Part shown: one piece after another, positions 33,901 through 44,410 of the stretch
Position numbering within the stretch: the first letter of the stretch is position 1
Layout of the letters: the number at the start of each line of letters is the position of its first letter
NCBI GenBank assembly: GCA_022579005.1
Contig: MU401615.1
Location: forward strand, 25,126-89,125
Source: Poronia punctata
Taxonomy: Eukaryota; Ascomycota; Sordariomycetes; Xylariales; Xylariaceae
Length of the DNA stretch: 64,000 nt
Direction of reading: 5' to 3'
Notes under the pieces: generated by a model
Databases searched by the model: none
What the model saw: only the letters and a program-made list of their open reading frames with translations
What the model was told of the DNA's origin: nothing
Program-made: the position numbers and the translations under genes

Positions 33901-36668
33901 GCTGCCGTCCATAGAAGTTCGTCGTGAGAGAAACAAGGCTGTCTCCGGAACTGTTGCAACCGTTCCACACCCGCTAGGCCGTACGGCTCCCAGTCTGAGG
34001 GAGCAAAGTTGACAGCCTCGTTGAAGTTGAATCCATGATTGAATCCTGCATGGTACGCTTGTGGAAAGGTCACGACCATCTGTCCAGCCCGCTGATCTAG
34101 CGCGTATACCCTGACACCCGCTTTCTTCAGTTGTTCGGGTGTCAAGAGCGTGACCAGTTGAAAGAGCAAGTCCGGCTGAGTTTCAAATAGCTCAGGGACG
34201 GCTTCCCTCATGGCGTTTTCGAACTTTTCCGTGTCCTCAGCGGGTATGCCATACCACGTCTTGGTAGCTCCGAAATGTTGGTAATTGGCCGAGTAGGCGA
34301 AGTGGTCTTCGTTATGCCAACAAAATGTCGAGAATATCATGCCAACATAGACCCACGGGACAGTCATACCGGATATGTCCGTTTTGATATGGCGGAAAAG
34401 ACTGTCGGGATGCAAGGGCAAGTTGTTCAAGTTCCAAGCATCGGTCGAGTACGGATTACAAGGGTTCCGCTCGGGGGTGGGGAACCCGGAGCCATGAGTC
34501 GTGCAATGGATGTCGGCGCCATATTCAACCTCGACAGTCTCTTCAATACTGGCAACCAACTTCCAGAACTCTCTTTCCACATCATCTTCCGTGACTGGTC
34601 TGACGCAGTTGAGAACAGGATCAAAAGGCATGCGACTTTCAAAGTAACTCTGTTTGAACTCTGCAGCCTTCTCCTGGAACTGCCTGAGGGAATAGAGACC
34701 ACCCTCTTCAAAGCCGAATTGCCCGTCGCCGACAAGGCATCGAGGACAATTCCATTCGCCATCTGGCTGAGCTTTCAGAGGAGGGTCGAGACAGGACCCG
34801 TGATAACCATGGTCGCAAGACTCGCAGATGGTGATGAAGCCGACGTCATCACCCTTGGCACAAATGTCGCATTTCTAGCAAGTGTTAATAATAGTAAATA
34901 GTGGCGCAGGGTAAGTCCACAATAAAGCGAAGATGAGGAAAAAGGATTCGGGATTCTACAACTTACCTCACCTGTAGGGGACGGTTCATCGGGGGGAAGT
35001 CTGGGGGCCGAGGGTCGGAACATAGACATATGGGAGCCGGCAACTGTAGGAGCTGATTCTATTCAAACGATGAAGTGTTAGCGACAGAACTGAACCCACC
35101 GACGCGATATCGTTTGGGGACAAGTCATCTACAGGCCATGCAGATCCATACATCATAGCAGATATTTACAGCTGAGATGTCGGGTCGGAGAGGAAGGGGG
35201 GGGGGGCCACAATATTGTGAAGACGCCTGCCTACCTTTCTTGAGTCTTTTACTCCTTCTGCTACCGCCCTCGGATTCTTCCTTCTCGGCGCTGTTTTCCT
35301 TTTTAGCTGACTCGACACTATCAAAACTGAGTTGACGTTTTAGCGCATTTGCTTGCCCAAGGCCCGATGCTCGAAATTCTGGGACGTCCTTTGGTACAGA
35401 TGCCGGGCTGTCGATTCGCCTGGGTGGTGGTGGCGTAAAACCTTTCGGATCAGAGGGCGCTGCCCGGTTAACGCTTGTAAAACCAGAGTTCACAGCTGTA
35501 AAACCTCCCGTATTGATGGCGGTGAATCCACCACTGGCAGGCTGAGGCGTCCGGGAGGGCGCGTCGGTCATGGTAGTATCACGGTCTCCTCCTTGTTTTG
35601 AACCACTTATGCTTGCCTGAAGGGCATCTGTGGCATTTCGCGCTGGTGACTTCGCTCGAATGCTGGAAGGGGTATTGACACTAGAACGCTTTATAGGACT
35701 ATGTGCCGGGCTTGGAGTTAAGGGACCGCCGTACTCATATTCCAGTTGTTGATACACACCGGGCTTTGCCTGGCGGAGGTAGTCCTCGTAGGGGCTCAGC
35801 CACCGGTCATATGAGTTTTTCAGTGACGTGGATAGAGACGACATGATCTTGCCACTGTACCCGAGATCTCTGCCTATCTCCGCCCATTTCTTCGTTTTAC
35901 AAACCTTCTCAAACCCGCCGCGAGATTCTACCGCCTTTTTGAGTCGGTACAAATCTAGGGGTTTCTTATCGACGTAAGGTAACCGGTTGAGATTGGTGCC
36001 CTGCTGTTTGTGAAACTTGGCAAGAGCATCGAGATAGGTCAAATTTGCTCGGGTACCTGAAGGCGATTAATTTGCGAAAGGCATGTCTGCAGGGAAGCCA
36101 TGGACTTACAGCCTTCAACAGAGTTGAGTTCCTGCTTCCGCGTCCTGAAGTGGAAAGTCTGTTATACAAGTCAGTACACCATGACAGTGAGCACAAGAAA
36201 CGTGGGGGTATGGGGCACAGCCGTACTAACCTTGGTATCTATGGCGAAATCCGGGTTCCAAGAGTCTGGGGGTATAAGTTTGCAAAGACCGTAGGCCTGC
36301 GCCTCGGGGGCAATTTTGCGAATATATTCCAACGGCTGTTTCCATTCTTCCGACGTCGGTCGATATGTCGGGGCTTCTTCAAGACCAAAGAGTCTAGTTT
36401 TCTTCACGTGTTCACGGCTTGCGGTCGGCTGACCTCTCCGCTCAACCGCTAACAGATCTAAAGGGGGGCTCTGCATCGCACTCAGCGGCAATTGGGGGTT
36501 GGTCGGATGATAACCGTTCGAGTTGACTTGCGTCTTTGGCTTGGCCCCGTTTGTCAACGGTAGGCCATTGGTAGCAGCGTTTGCGGTACTGACGGCAGGA
36601 GAAGCTCTCGTACTGGCGTTGGCGCTGCCGGCGCCTCCGTTGTGGTTGGTGGAGGGAACGGAGACCAT
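30978..36668 (-). CDS. KDM5: KDM5/JARID1-type histone H3K4 demethylase (JmjN-ARID-PHD-JmjC-PLU1-PHD)
   Basis: A Fe(II)/2-oxoglutarate lysine demethylase of the JARID1 (KDM5, Lid2) class that acts on methylated H3K4 in chromatin. Exons: 36668-36231, 36158-36110, 36056-35235, 35058-34967 and 34874-30978; 1765 residues, all phases consistent. Domains in order: JmjN (about 98-140, APTYRPTSEEW), ARID/BRIGHT (about 166-250, TYLDALAKFHKQQGT, LDLYRLKKAVESRGGFEKV), Ser/Pro-rich linker, PHD1 (about 469-518, CDICAKGDDVGFITICESC), JmjC (about 618-785), C5HC2 zinc finger (about 866-898), PLU-1 helical region (about 908-1240), PHD2 (about 1335-1390, FCICRRTEAGLMIECELCHEWYHG) and a Ser/Pro-rich tail. The Fe ligands are His654, Glu656 (WHNED) and His742 (AYHAGFNHG), so the enzyme should be active. 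The lead ATG at 36668 follows a clear 5' flank. Confidence 0.93.
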
Positions 36669-39425
36669 TGTCTATTAAATATCACCCGATGGTGAAGCGA
36701 AGGGGTATCGACGTGGTCGGAGAGTTCGTTGCACCAGTTGGCAATGGTTGGTAAAACTTGTTCACAGGTTGAACAGGAGCATCGCATAAAAGGTACCGCC
36801 AGCAGCAGCATAGGCTGCTTGATTTATACGAGGGCTAGATAAATCAACGCAAGTCGGATTTTGCATATGCAGACTTGGCAGATATCGAATATGAGGCAAA
36901 TCTTTGCTGCGCGCAAGTGGTGTTAAAATCGTGGAAGTAGTGCTACTGCAACGGCGGCACAGTTAGACTATTGACAAAGACAGGCGGATATGGCAGATGC
37001 CCTGCGCTCCCACGCAATATAATCCTCTTCCCACTCTTTTCTGTTGCATAAAAAGCGGCTGGCAAGTAAGAACACTGTCTGCCTGTCCGTGCCCGATAAT
37101 TCACGATCCCAGGAACACCTATGCTTTGAGGACGAAAGGAGGTCCGACGGTTGCTGAAGTGCAGTGACGAAAGGCTGTATTGTTGACCAGTCGTCTATGA
37201 TTTATGAATTACAGATTAGATATGCAACGATACAGAAGAAATGACTGGTGGCGGCAAACAAATCCAGGGCAGTTGGATATTAAAGTGAGGTAGAGAGAAA
37301 CGTGAGTTGGGTAGGCCGCCTTACGAGTAGTCTGTATGGGAGAGATGAGAGATCGGAACTGATGAGGGATAGAGAATTAAAGACGGATGAGCAAGACAGA
37401 GAGGGAGATGTGTCGGTAGCAAGGCCAGCTTAGAAAATATGGGACCATGGGGGTGAACTGAGTGGAGTGCGCGGCGATAAATCGAAATTGATTGGACCGT
37501 TTGGTATCATGTAACTGCCTGCAATGATGGGTACATATCTAAAATAGTTAAGTGGCAGGTAAGCGGGAGGTTCTATAAGTAAAATTGGTGTTCTGTTGTA
37601 CCTACTTGTACATCATGTGGATGTAGACGCTAGTAGCATTAGACAGAATCCGAGTGGCCTGTGCACTGATATCTAGCAATGAGCCGCCGGTGAGGCGTAC
37701 GTGTAAATCTTGACCCCCCACCAAATTCAAGAAATTCAAGTTTTTTTGTTTATACACACAATGTAGTCAGTAATTATTTCGATGTCTCAACTAGCATACC
37801 CTTGACTAGTTTAGTTGGACAACTTTTGGCTTTGGCGAGGCTATATCACGGCACTGTCCACAACCATGTTTTAGACCTTTCCAGCCTACTATCGTATATC
37901 AGCTGATTTACGTGTACGAGGATATCTCTATCAGTCTCCTTGGTCCCCTGGTTGTGTAAGTAAACATACGATAGGTTCCTCTCCTGCTGTGTATATAACA
38001 TAACAAACTCTCAGGGAAATGGGCAAATTATTAATCAAAATAAGGTCGAAATCAAAATACAGAAATAACTACCTAGAAAGTAATTAACAGCAAGGCACAT
38101 AAGCTGCAGTTGATTTCATTTGCAAAAACAACGCGTACTTCAGAATATGCGATAGATTGCCTTACAGGTACAGGAATATAAAACAGTACAGGGCGGTAGA
38201 TAAATTTCCATGTCGGGTTTCCGCCGTGTTGTCCGCCGAAATTCAATCGGGGACGTTCTGGCAGCATCCCATGCGCCGTTGTACTCGTATGTGTACAACG
38301 TAGAGTGTCGTCGGGAAGTCATGGGAGGCAGGGATCCTTTGGGCTTTGGGGACGGTGGGCTGCGTATGGGGGCCCGCCTAAAAAAACTTGGGGGTGTCAA
38401 CATCGGAGGCTGGAGCAGCCAACTGGAGGTTTTAACACATCTCCACAAGCGGGCCACTTGCGGTATACCGTGCACCTACTTTTCAAGCCTCAAAAGTACC
38501 TAGACTAGGGGACTAGGTACATGTAATTCAAAAGCCCAAAAGGTTTGCGCCAAAAGAACATGTGAGGGTCTTTCTAGGTATAAGGTATCAAGGGATTACA
38601 ACATCCTGCAGTCTTACCAGTTTACATGCATACATGTACATACAGTTAGAAGACCACATAACAAGATGCAAGTGATTGGCATATCTTATGTCTTAGGTAC
38701 TTCCCGAACTCTTGTGTGGACCGAGGTAACTTTCGCCCCTGGAGGCTTGAACTTGGTGCATGTTAAACTACAATTCTCGCTCGTCTGCAAGTTGAGGCGC
38801 GTAACATGAATGTACTGGAGAGGCGGTCCGTTTCTTGTAGAAGTATCACAATAGTCTATTTTAGAATCAAGCTCTCCCGTTCTTCAACATCCCGGCTTCT
38901 AAATTACCTTCTCTGCAAAGCGCAACCTTTGCTGTCTCCAGGGTAGTGGTGTCACAAATACGCCTTCCACCAGTCTACATCTGCAATTCTGCAAAGAAGT
39001 GAATTTTAACCTCGTAACAGCAACGTGTCTCACACGCCCAATCCAACAGCTTCAATATTAGGTACATTACTGCTTGTCATGAAAATACCTAGCTGGAAAT
39101 ACTCACCTAGAAGCATGCTTATAGAAGTAGATACTTCGGTTTTAGTTTCTGGTTCGAGGAGATGGCTCGTTTCATATAGTCCGTCTGATAGACTGATCGA
39201 CGGTGCATGAATTATATTAGTTCTGGGGAGCTACAACATGGCAGCATCTCTATGGGACAGGGACCAAAAGTCAAGACTTGGGCTGCAGCAAGCCAGTTCA
39301 GATTTGATTAACTTTAGGGCCTTCAAGGTATATTGTGCGCAGACGACTGAAAGTTGATTGGGAATTCATGCGCTATAAGAAACAATAAATGTGGCCTCTC
39401 ATAAATACAAGCGAGAAAGGGGTAT
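36669..39425. other. Long intergenic region, KDM5 promoter side
   Basis: About 2.8 kb with no recognised gene. An ATG frame of 97 codons (38210-38503, +) has no features that support it. The SLX1 stop lies at the far end. Confidence 0.5.
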
Positions 39426-40429
39426 TCAAGAGGAATCACTCGGCGTGGGCGATTTCGCTTTGCGATTGCGAGGCTTCTTCAACAACTTGCCGACCTCCTT
39501 CTGCCCGCGAAGCCTCAAACTCACCTCCTTCATCAGGTCTCCCCATGTAATGTCGCCCTTGCACTTGGGACAACGGCCTGAGACAGGTATGATATGTTCC
39601 TCGATGTTGCTCCCAAGCAGATGTCGGCTCCAACAAGAGATATGCGCCGTGCTTTCGCAACCCGTGTTAGAGCAGGTTGCATACAACCCGCCTCCGGGCT
39701 TCTGGTGCTCGCCACATATCACACAGTCGCCTTCTCTCTCGAATACATAAAGCGAGTTTGTCTTTTCCACATAACTCTTCATTGGCTTGTAGTCGGTGGG
39801 AAGGGCGTGGATACCCCATGGTTCTGGCGGCTCAGATGCAGCCTCGACGGGGCCGAAGTCCGTATGAATAGGAATAGTTCCGCGAATAGGGTCCGTGGCG
39901 TCTTCGCAGCATTTGATCCATGCTTTGTGAACCTCGGGGACGAAGAAGTGGAGTTTTAGCGGCCACCTCTCAAAGCTGGGCACACGTAGCAGAAGGTGGA
40001 GATTCGAGAGGATTGATTTCACACTATGACGGGGTCGTCTGGGATGCCCGTTACGTTTCGTCTGCGTCGCGATCGTGATTCGTGAGCTCGTAGGGATGTG
40101 CAGTGACACATGTGGGTTATTAAGTGCCCATCTACTCGCCCGGGTTAGCCGTCCTAATCTGCACTTCGTCTCGGAATCGCTGGCGACACTCACTCAAATT
40201 TCAATGCGGCGACCATGCCAGGGAAGCCAGAGACTAGCCCGACCATCTCCCAAGGTCGCAACGTAGACCTCGCCGTCCGTGCAGCGCCACCTTTGGCTTC
40301 GCCATTGTGTTGCTTCAACCGTCTGGGTGGGTTTGGTGTTGAGCCAATGTAGAGTGACGCGTGCTGCACTGTTGAGCGTAGAATGTATACGGTATAAAGT
40401 GCAGGTATTGGTCTGGTTAAGACTGGCAT
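39426..40429 (-). CDS. SLX1: Structure-specific endonuclease subunit SLX1 (GIY-YIG)
   Basis: Slx1 is the catalytic subunit of the Slx1-Slx4 nuclease that cuts branched DNA (Holliday junctions, 5' flaps) during replication and repair. Exons 40429-40194 and 40131-39426 (62-bp intron) give 313 residues. The GIY-YIG domain occupies about 10-95: [26 protein letters not shown] (catalytic Arg in PPRR), and the catalytic Glu79 in ALKFEW. Glu79 is coded across the splice junction (GA in exon 1, A in exon 2). A C-terminal RING/PHD-like zinc module spans about 215-269 ([27 protein letters not shown]), as in all Slx1 proteins. The ATG at 40429 is used because the longer frame starts with GTG. Confidence 0.92.
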
Positions 40430-41064
40430 TGTTGCCGTCTTGATACCGCGTTTCACTTCAGCGGCTTCCGTGATCCAAAATGTGTCGGGGTGCGCAAAGA
40501 CCCGAACCTGTCTTCATTGTATCGCATTATACATGAAGTAAGTTGTAAGCCTTGGTAGCCGTCACGGGACCGAATTTAGCCGGTCCTGGTGTTGCTGTCA
40601 CGAGAGTGTTGTCTTTGTTGTATGAGGAGGAAGTAGGTGAGCACGTAAGGTGAGACGCGGTCGTCCAGTAAACGCGGGGTCCACAAAAAACGATAGGTTG
40701 TTCTCCATGCCGCTCTAAATTTCAGGACTCACTACGAGTATGCTACCTAGCTCAAGAACTCCTCGCCAACCAGACGAGGATACTCGGGCTGGGGATTCCG
40801 TTTCATTTTATTAGCAACATGTCTAATGCTTCACCTATAAAACACGCGATACCGAAATACCCTGACATAAGACTAGTTTAGGTAGTTTTAGTTACATCTC
40901 ATGACTAGCCAGCGCAGTTGCCTGAGAATCCAGGGGCTAGCTTGAATACCTAGATACCTGCCTAGGTACGTGGGCACTGATAGGGAGAAGGAATCAGCAA
41001 ATCTACATTCAAATTAGACCATATATTAGTAACTAGGTAGTTATACAGAATACGTGCAACGAGA
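40430..41064. other. Intergenic: SLX1 promoter, SF3A3 3' end
   Basis: About 630 bp between SLX1 and SF3A3, which lie on the same strand. No ORF of note. Rich in TAGGTA-like repeats near 40960-41040. Confidence 0.5.
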
Positions 41065-42631
41065 TTATAACAGTCCCTGCTTTTGAAGATCATAGTACAC
41101 CTTCTCGGGCATGACGTTACCCTCTGCGTCTTCCATCTGTATAACGCTCCCATCTTCAATTTTGTCTTTCCGTCTATCCTTCTGGATCTTGTCCCATAAC
41201 CTCAAAGCTTCTTCAATACGAGTAATGTCTCTGAAGAGGGAGGTATTTGTGATTCCCAGGCACTTCAGACCGTGGATGTGCCGTGCTTCGTTGAAGTGTT
41301 TATCAAAAGCTCGTCGTCCCATATACACAAAGTTTCCGCAAACTTCACAGGTAAATTCGACTCCAAGCCCGTGCAATTTGTACAGCCAGAAGGGAATGGG
41401 CTTCCCATCCCAGGCCAGGGGCAGCTTTAGCGGGTTGTAGATCTTGTCGTCGTCGTCGCCTCCCTCTCCCTCTTCCGCCTCTGCTGCCTGGGCTGCGGCT
41501 GCCGATGCACTGAACAAATTGTCCAGTTCCATCTGTCGTTCTCTCTCCGTCATTCCTTGCTTACGTTCGACGTTGACCCGAGTATCGCTACGTTCGGTGC
41601 TCATGGCGCTAGCGAGACGTTTTATTCGGTACTCGCGCTCCGCGATCGCCCTCTCTTTCAATCTCCAAGCGGATGCGCTTCCCTTGACCACGTGGCTGCC
41701 ATCATCGGTACCATCGGCTTCCCGTTTTCTGCGTTCGTTCTCCGCCCGGATGTGCTTCTTGCCGCTAAGATGGTTCTTGAAGACGTTGTCGTTCGTGAAC
41801 GCTTTCTCACAAGCGTCACACCAAATACCCTCGCTGGCCGCTGGGTTTCCCGCACTGCCTGCCGTAGTGCTCGGCTCATCTCGTTTCCATTCCGGAACAG
41901 CATCGTTTTCCCAGTCTTCCTCGAACTTCGTATCGAACTCTCCTAGGACTTTGTCGACGTTCTCGAGCGGTCGGGTCTTCCGCATAAAGGTTTCTAGGTC
42001 AAGTGCAAGTTGCCCAACGTAAGCGAAATATTGGTCGGTCATCTTCTCAGACCTCTTGAGGCCAGCTGCGCTAGGCGTGAAATTATCGAAAAGATCCAGA
42101 TATTGCAGATATGTGAGCCTTTTCGCATTCGGCAAGTTGAGATAGAGTTCATGGCAAGTATGTAGATCGAAAAACCGGCCAAAAGCTTCTTCGCCTGTGA
42201 ACATGGTATCAACGATGCTAGGCTGGGCTTCGGCCTCTGCACCTTTCTTGGGCCGGTATGCGCGCTCCAGATTCTCGACCGGTTCGTTAGGGTACTTCGA
42301 GTGAAAGCTCTTCACATCTGCTAACTGTTTATAGAACTCGTTCATTGGGTCACCTGTCCCAATTTCTTGTATCTCACGGGACCTTGATCCATCGCCATCG
42401 CGATAGATCTCAAGTAGTTTGGCGGATTGCGCTGAAATACGGTCGAGGAACTGGGCTATTTGGTGGTCGCGCGCTAACCGATCTCGTATCTAATTGTAGT
42501 CGTTAGCCGCCGGCGTAGGGAGTGATTTTGCAAGAACTTACGTGTTTCGGCTCATCGCCAATTCGGTCAGCAATGCCCTGCTCGAGGCGCTCGATGTCCT
42601 CGTGGAGGAACCTCTGCTCTTCCAAAATCAT
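41065..42631 (-). CDS. SF3A3: Splicing factor 3a subunit 3 (SF3a60/Sap61/Prp9)
   Basis: A core subunit of SF3a, part of U2 snRNP, needed for the prespliceosome. Exons 42631-42542 and 42489-41065 (52-bp intron, GTAAGT..TTAG, GGCTAAC branch) give 504 residues, the normal size. The N-terminal helical part begins MILEEQRFLHEDIERLEQG and the PRP9-type block YLNLPNAKRLTYLQYLDLFDNF follows. A C2H2 zinc finger is at about 254-276 (WCDACEKAFTNDNVFKNHL), and the C-terminal matrin-type finger is at about 408-440 (FTCEVCGNFVYMGRRAFDKH). The end SVIQMEDAEGNVMPEKVYYDLQKQGLL is diagnostic. It shares a 454-bp divergent promoter with FAL1. Confidence 0.95.
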
Positions 42632-43085
42632 GGTGAAATTTGGTCACGTTAACTATCTTCTTTTCGGATTATCAGTGTAAGATAGAAAATTCGAGATTCG
42701 AGATCGATGCGTGTAACACTTTTCAAGTCGCCGGGGCCGCGACGTGACGATTTTTTAGGTGTAGAGTGTCTTGCGGGCGACGAAAGCCGGCGAACCTGAG
42801 CACCCTGAACACCTACGTCGAGCTGTTACATGCTTATCGATTAAACCATATATGTTTACGTGATGTTAAAATCTGTAATTTGATTGGTGGTTGCCACACG
42901 GAGGTCATTCTCCACTTTAACTTTCCCAGGAATGCGGCCACTTGAGGTTCCCAAGTTCGTTCATTGTCGCATAATGTATTTTGCTAATGCAAATACCCAT
43001 CTGTTTTCGCCTTTACCGCGTTTCCTTCATCATCACCGCTCTCCACGCCCGCGATATTTAAATTTAATCTAACAAGTAATTCACG
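42632..43085. promoter_or_regulatory. Divergent promoter SF3A3 / FAL1
   Basis: 454 bp between the ATG of SF3A3 (minus) and the ATG of FAL1 (plus). Both products act in RNA processing, so co-regulation through this spacer is plausible. An ATATTTAAATTTAAT stretch lies just upstream of FAL1. No specific transcription-factor site was identified. Confidence 0.5.
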
Positions 43086-44410
43086 ATGGAGGAAGGCGGC
43101 GGAATCGATCGTCGTGCTGACGAAAAGATGGAGTTCTCAACTTCGAAAGAGGTCACGGTCCATCCTACTTTCGAGGCCATGTCCCTCAAGGGTAAGCGGC
43201 ATGCAAAGGACAGCCGTTGTGCTTTTCGCGTCTATTGACTCTAACGCTTGATAGAAAATCTTCTACGGGGCATCTACGCGTACGGCTACGAATCTCCATC
43301 CGCCGTTCAATCCAGAGCCATTGTGCAGATTTGCAAAGGTCGCGACACCATCGCTCAAGCTCAGTCTGGCACGGGAAAGACGGCCACATTTTCGATCTCG
43401 ATGCTCCAAGTCATCGATACGGCTGTTCGTGAGACGCAGGCTCTCGTTCTCTCTCCCACCCGCGAATTGGCTACGCAGATTCAGTCAGTCGTGATGGCGC
43501 TGGGTGATTACATGAATGTCCAATGCCACGCCTGTATCGGTGGCACCAATGTCGGCGAGGACATTCGCAAACTTGATTATGGACAGCATATCGTCTCTGG
43601 CACTCCTGGCCGCGTCGCCGACATGATTCGCCGCCGCCACCTGCGCACTAAGAATATCAAAATGCTAGTGCTCGACGAAGCCGACGAACTGCTCAACCAA
43701 GGTTTCCGCGAACAAATCTACGATGTGTACCGATACCTACCCCCCGCAACGCAAGTAGTCGTCGTCTCCGCTACCCTGCCTTATGACGTGCTCGACATGA
43801 CGACGAAATTCATGACCGACCCGGTGCGCATTCTCGTCAAGCGTGATGAGTTGACCTTGGAGGGTCTCAAGCAGTACTTCATCGCGGTAGAGAAGGAGGA
43901 TTGGAAATTCGACACCCTGTGCGACCTCTACGATACCTTGACCATCACCCAAGCCGTCATCTTTTGCAACACACGGCGAAAGGTCGATTGGTTGACGGAC
44001 AAGATGCGTGAAGCCAATTTCACAGTGAGTAGTATGCATGGAGACATGCCGCAGAAGGAACGCGACAGTATCATGCAGGACTTCAGACAGGGAAATAGTA
44101 GGGTTTTGATTTCCACCGACGTCTGGGCACGTGGTATCGACGTCCAACAAGTCAGTCTGGTCATTAACTACGACCTACCCAGCAATCGTGAGAACTACAT
44201 CCACCGTATCGGTCGTAGTGGCCGATTTGGTCGAAAGGGTGTCGCTATCAACTTCGTTACTAGCGAGGATGTTCGCATTCTTCGTGACATTGAACGTGAG
44301 TCTCCGGTCGCTGGTATTGGGCCTTGTCTGCTGTGTTGCTAACGTGATCAGTGTACTATTCTACTCAAATCGATGAGATGCCAATGAACGTGGCAGATCT
44401 TATTGCTTAA
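43086..44410 (+). CDS. FAL1: DEAD-box RNA helicase FAL1 (eIF4A-III)
   Basis: An ATP-dependent RNA helicase of the eIF4A family, the exon-junction-complex eIF4A3 / yeast Fal1 type that acts in 18S rRNA maturation and splicing-linked mRNA marking. Exons 43086-43191, 43255-44295 and 44352-44410 (introns 63 and 56 bp) give 401 residues. Motifs: I AQSGTGKT (71-78), Ia PTRELA (103-108), GG (131-132), Ib TPGR (152-155), DEAD at 176-179, III SAT, and the C-terminal [13 protein letters not shown]. The N-terminal [32 protein letters not shown] is the Q-motif region. The last exon supplies [18 protein letters not shown], the typical end of eIF4A3. Motifs separate it from ordinary eIF4A by length and N-terminus. 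Confidence 0.95.

Noticed and set aside
38210..38503. 97-codon plus-strand ATG frame
   Set aside because: No recognised domain, biased composition or splice partner; retained only as a possibility.
41444..42022. 192-codon frame antisense to SF3A3
   Set aside because: Shadow frame, Ser-rich because of the complementary codons.
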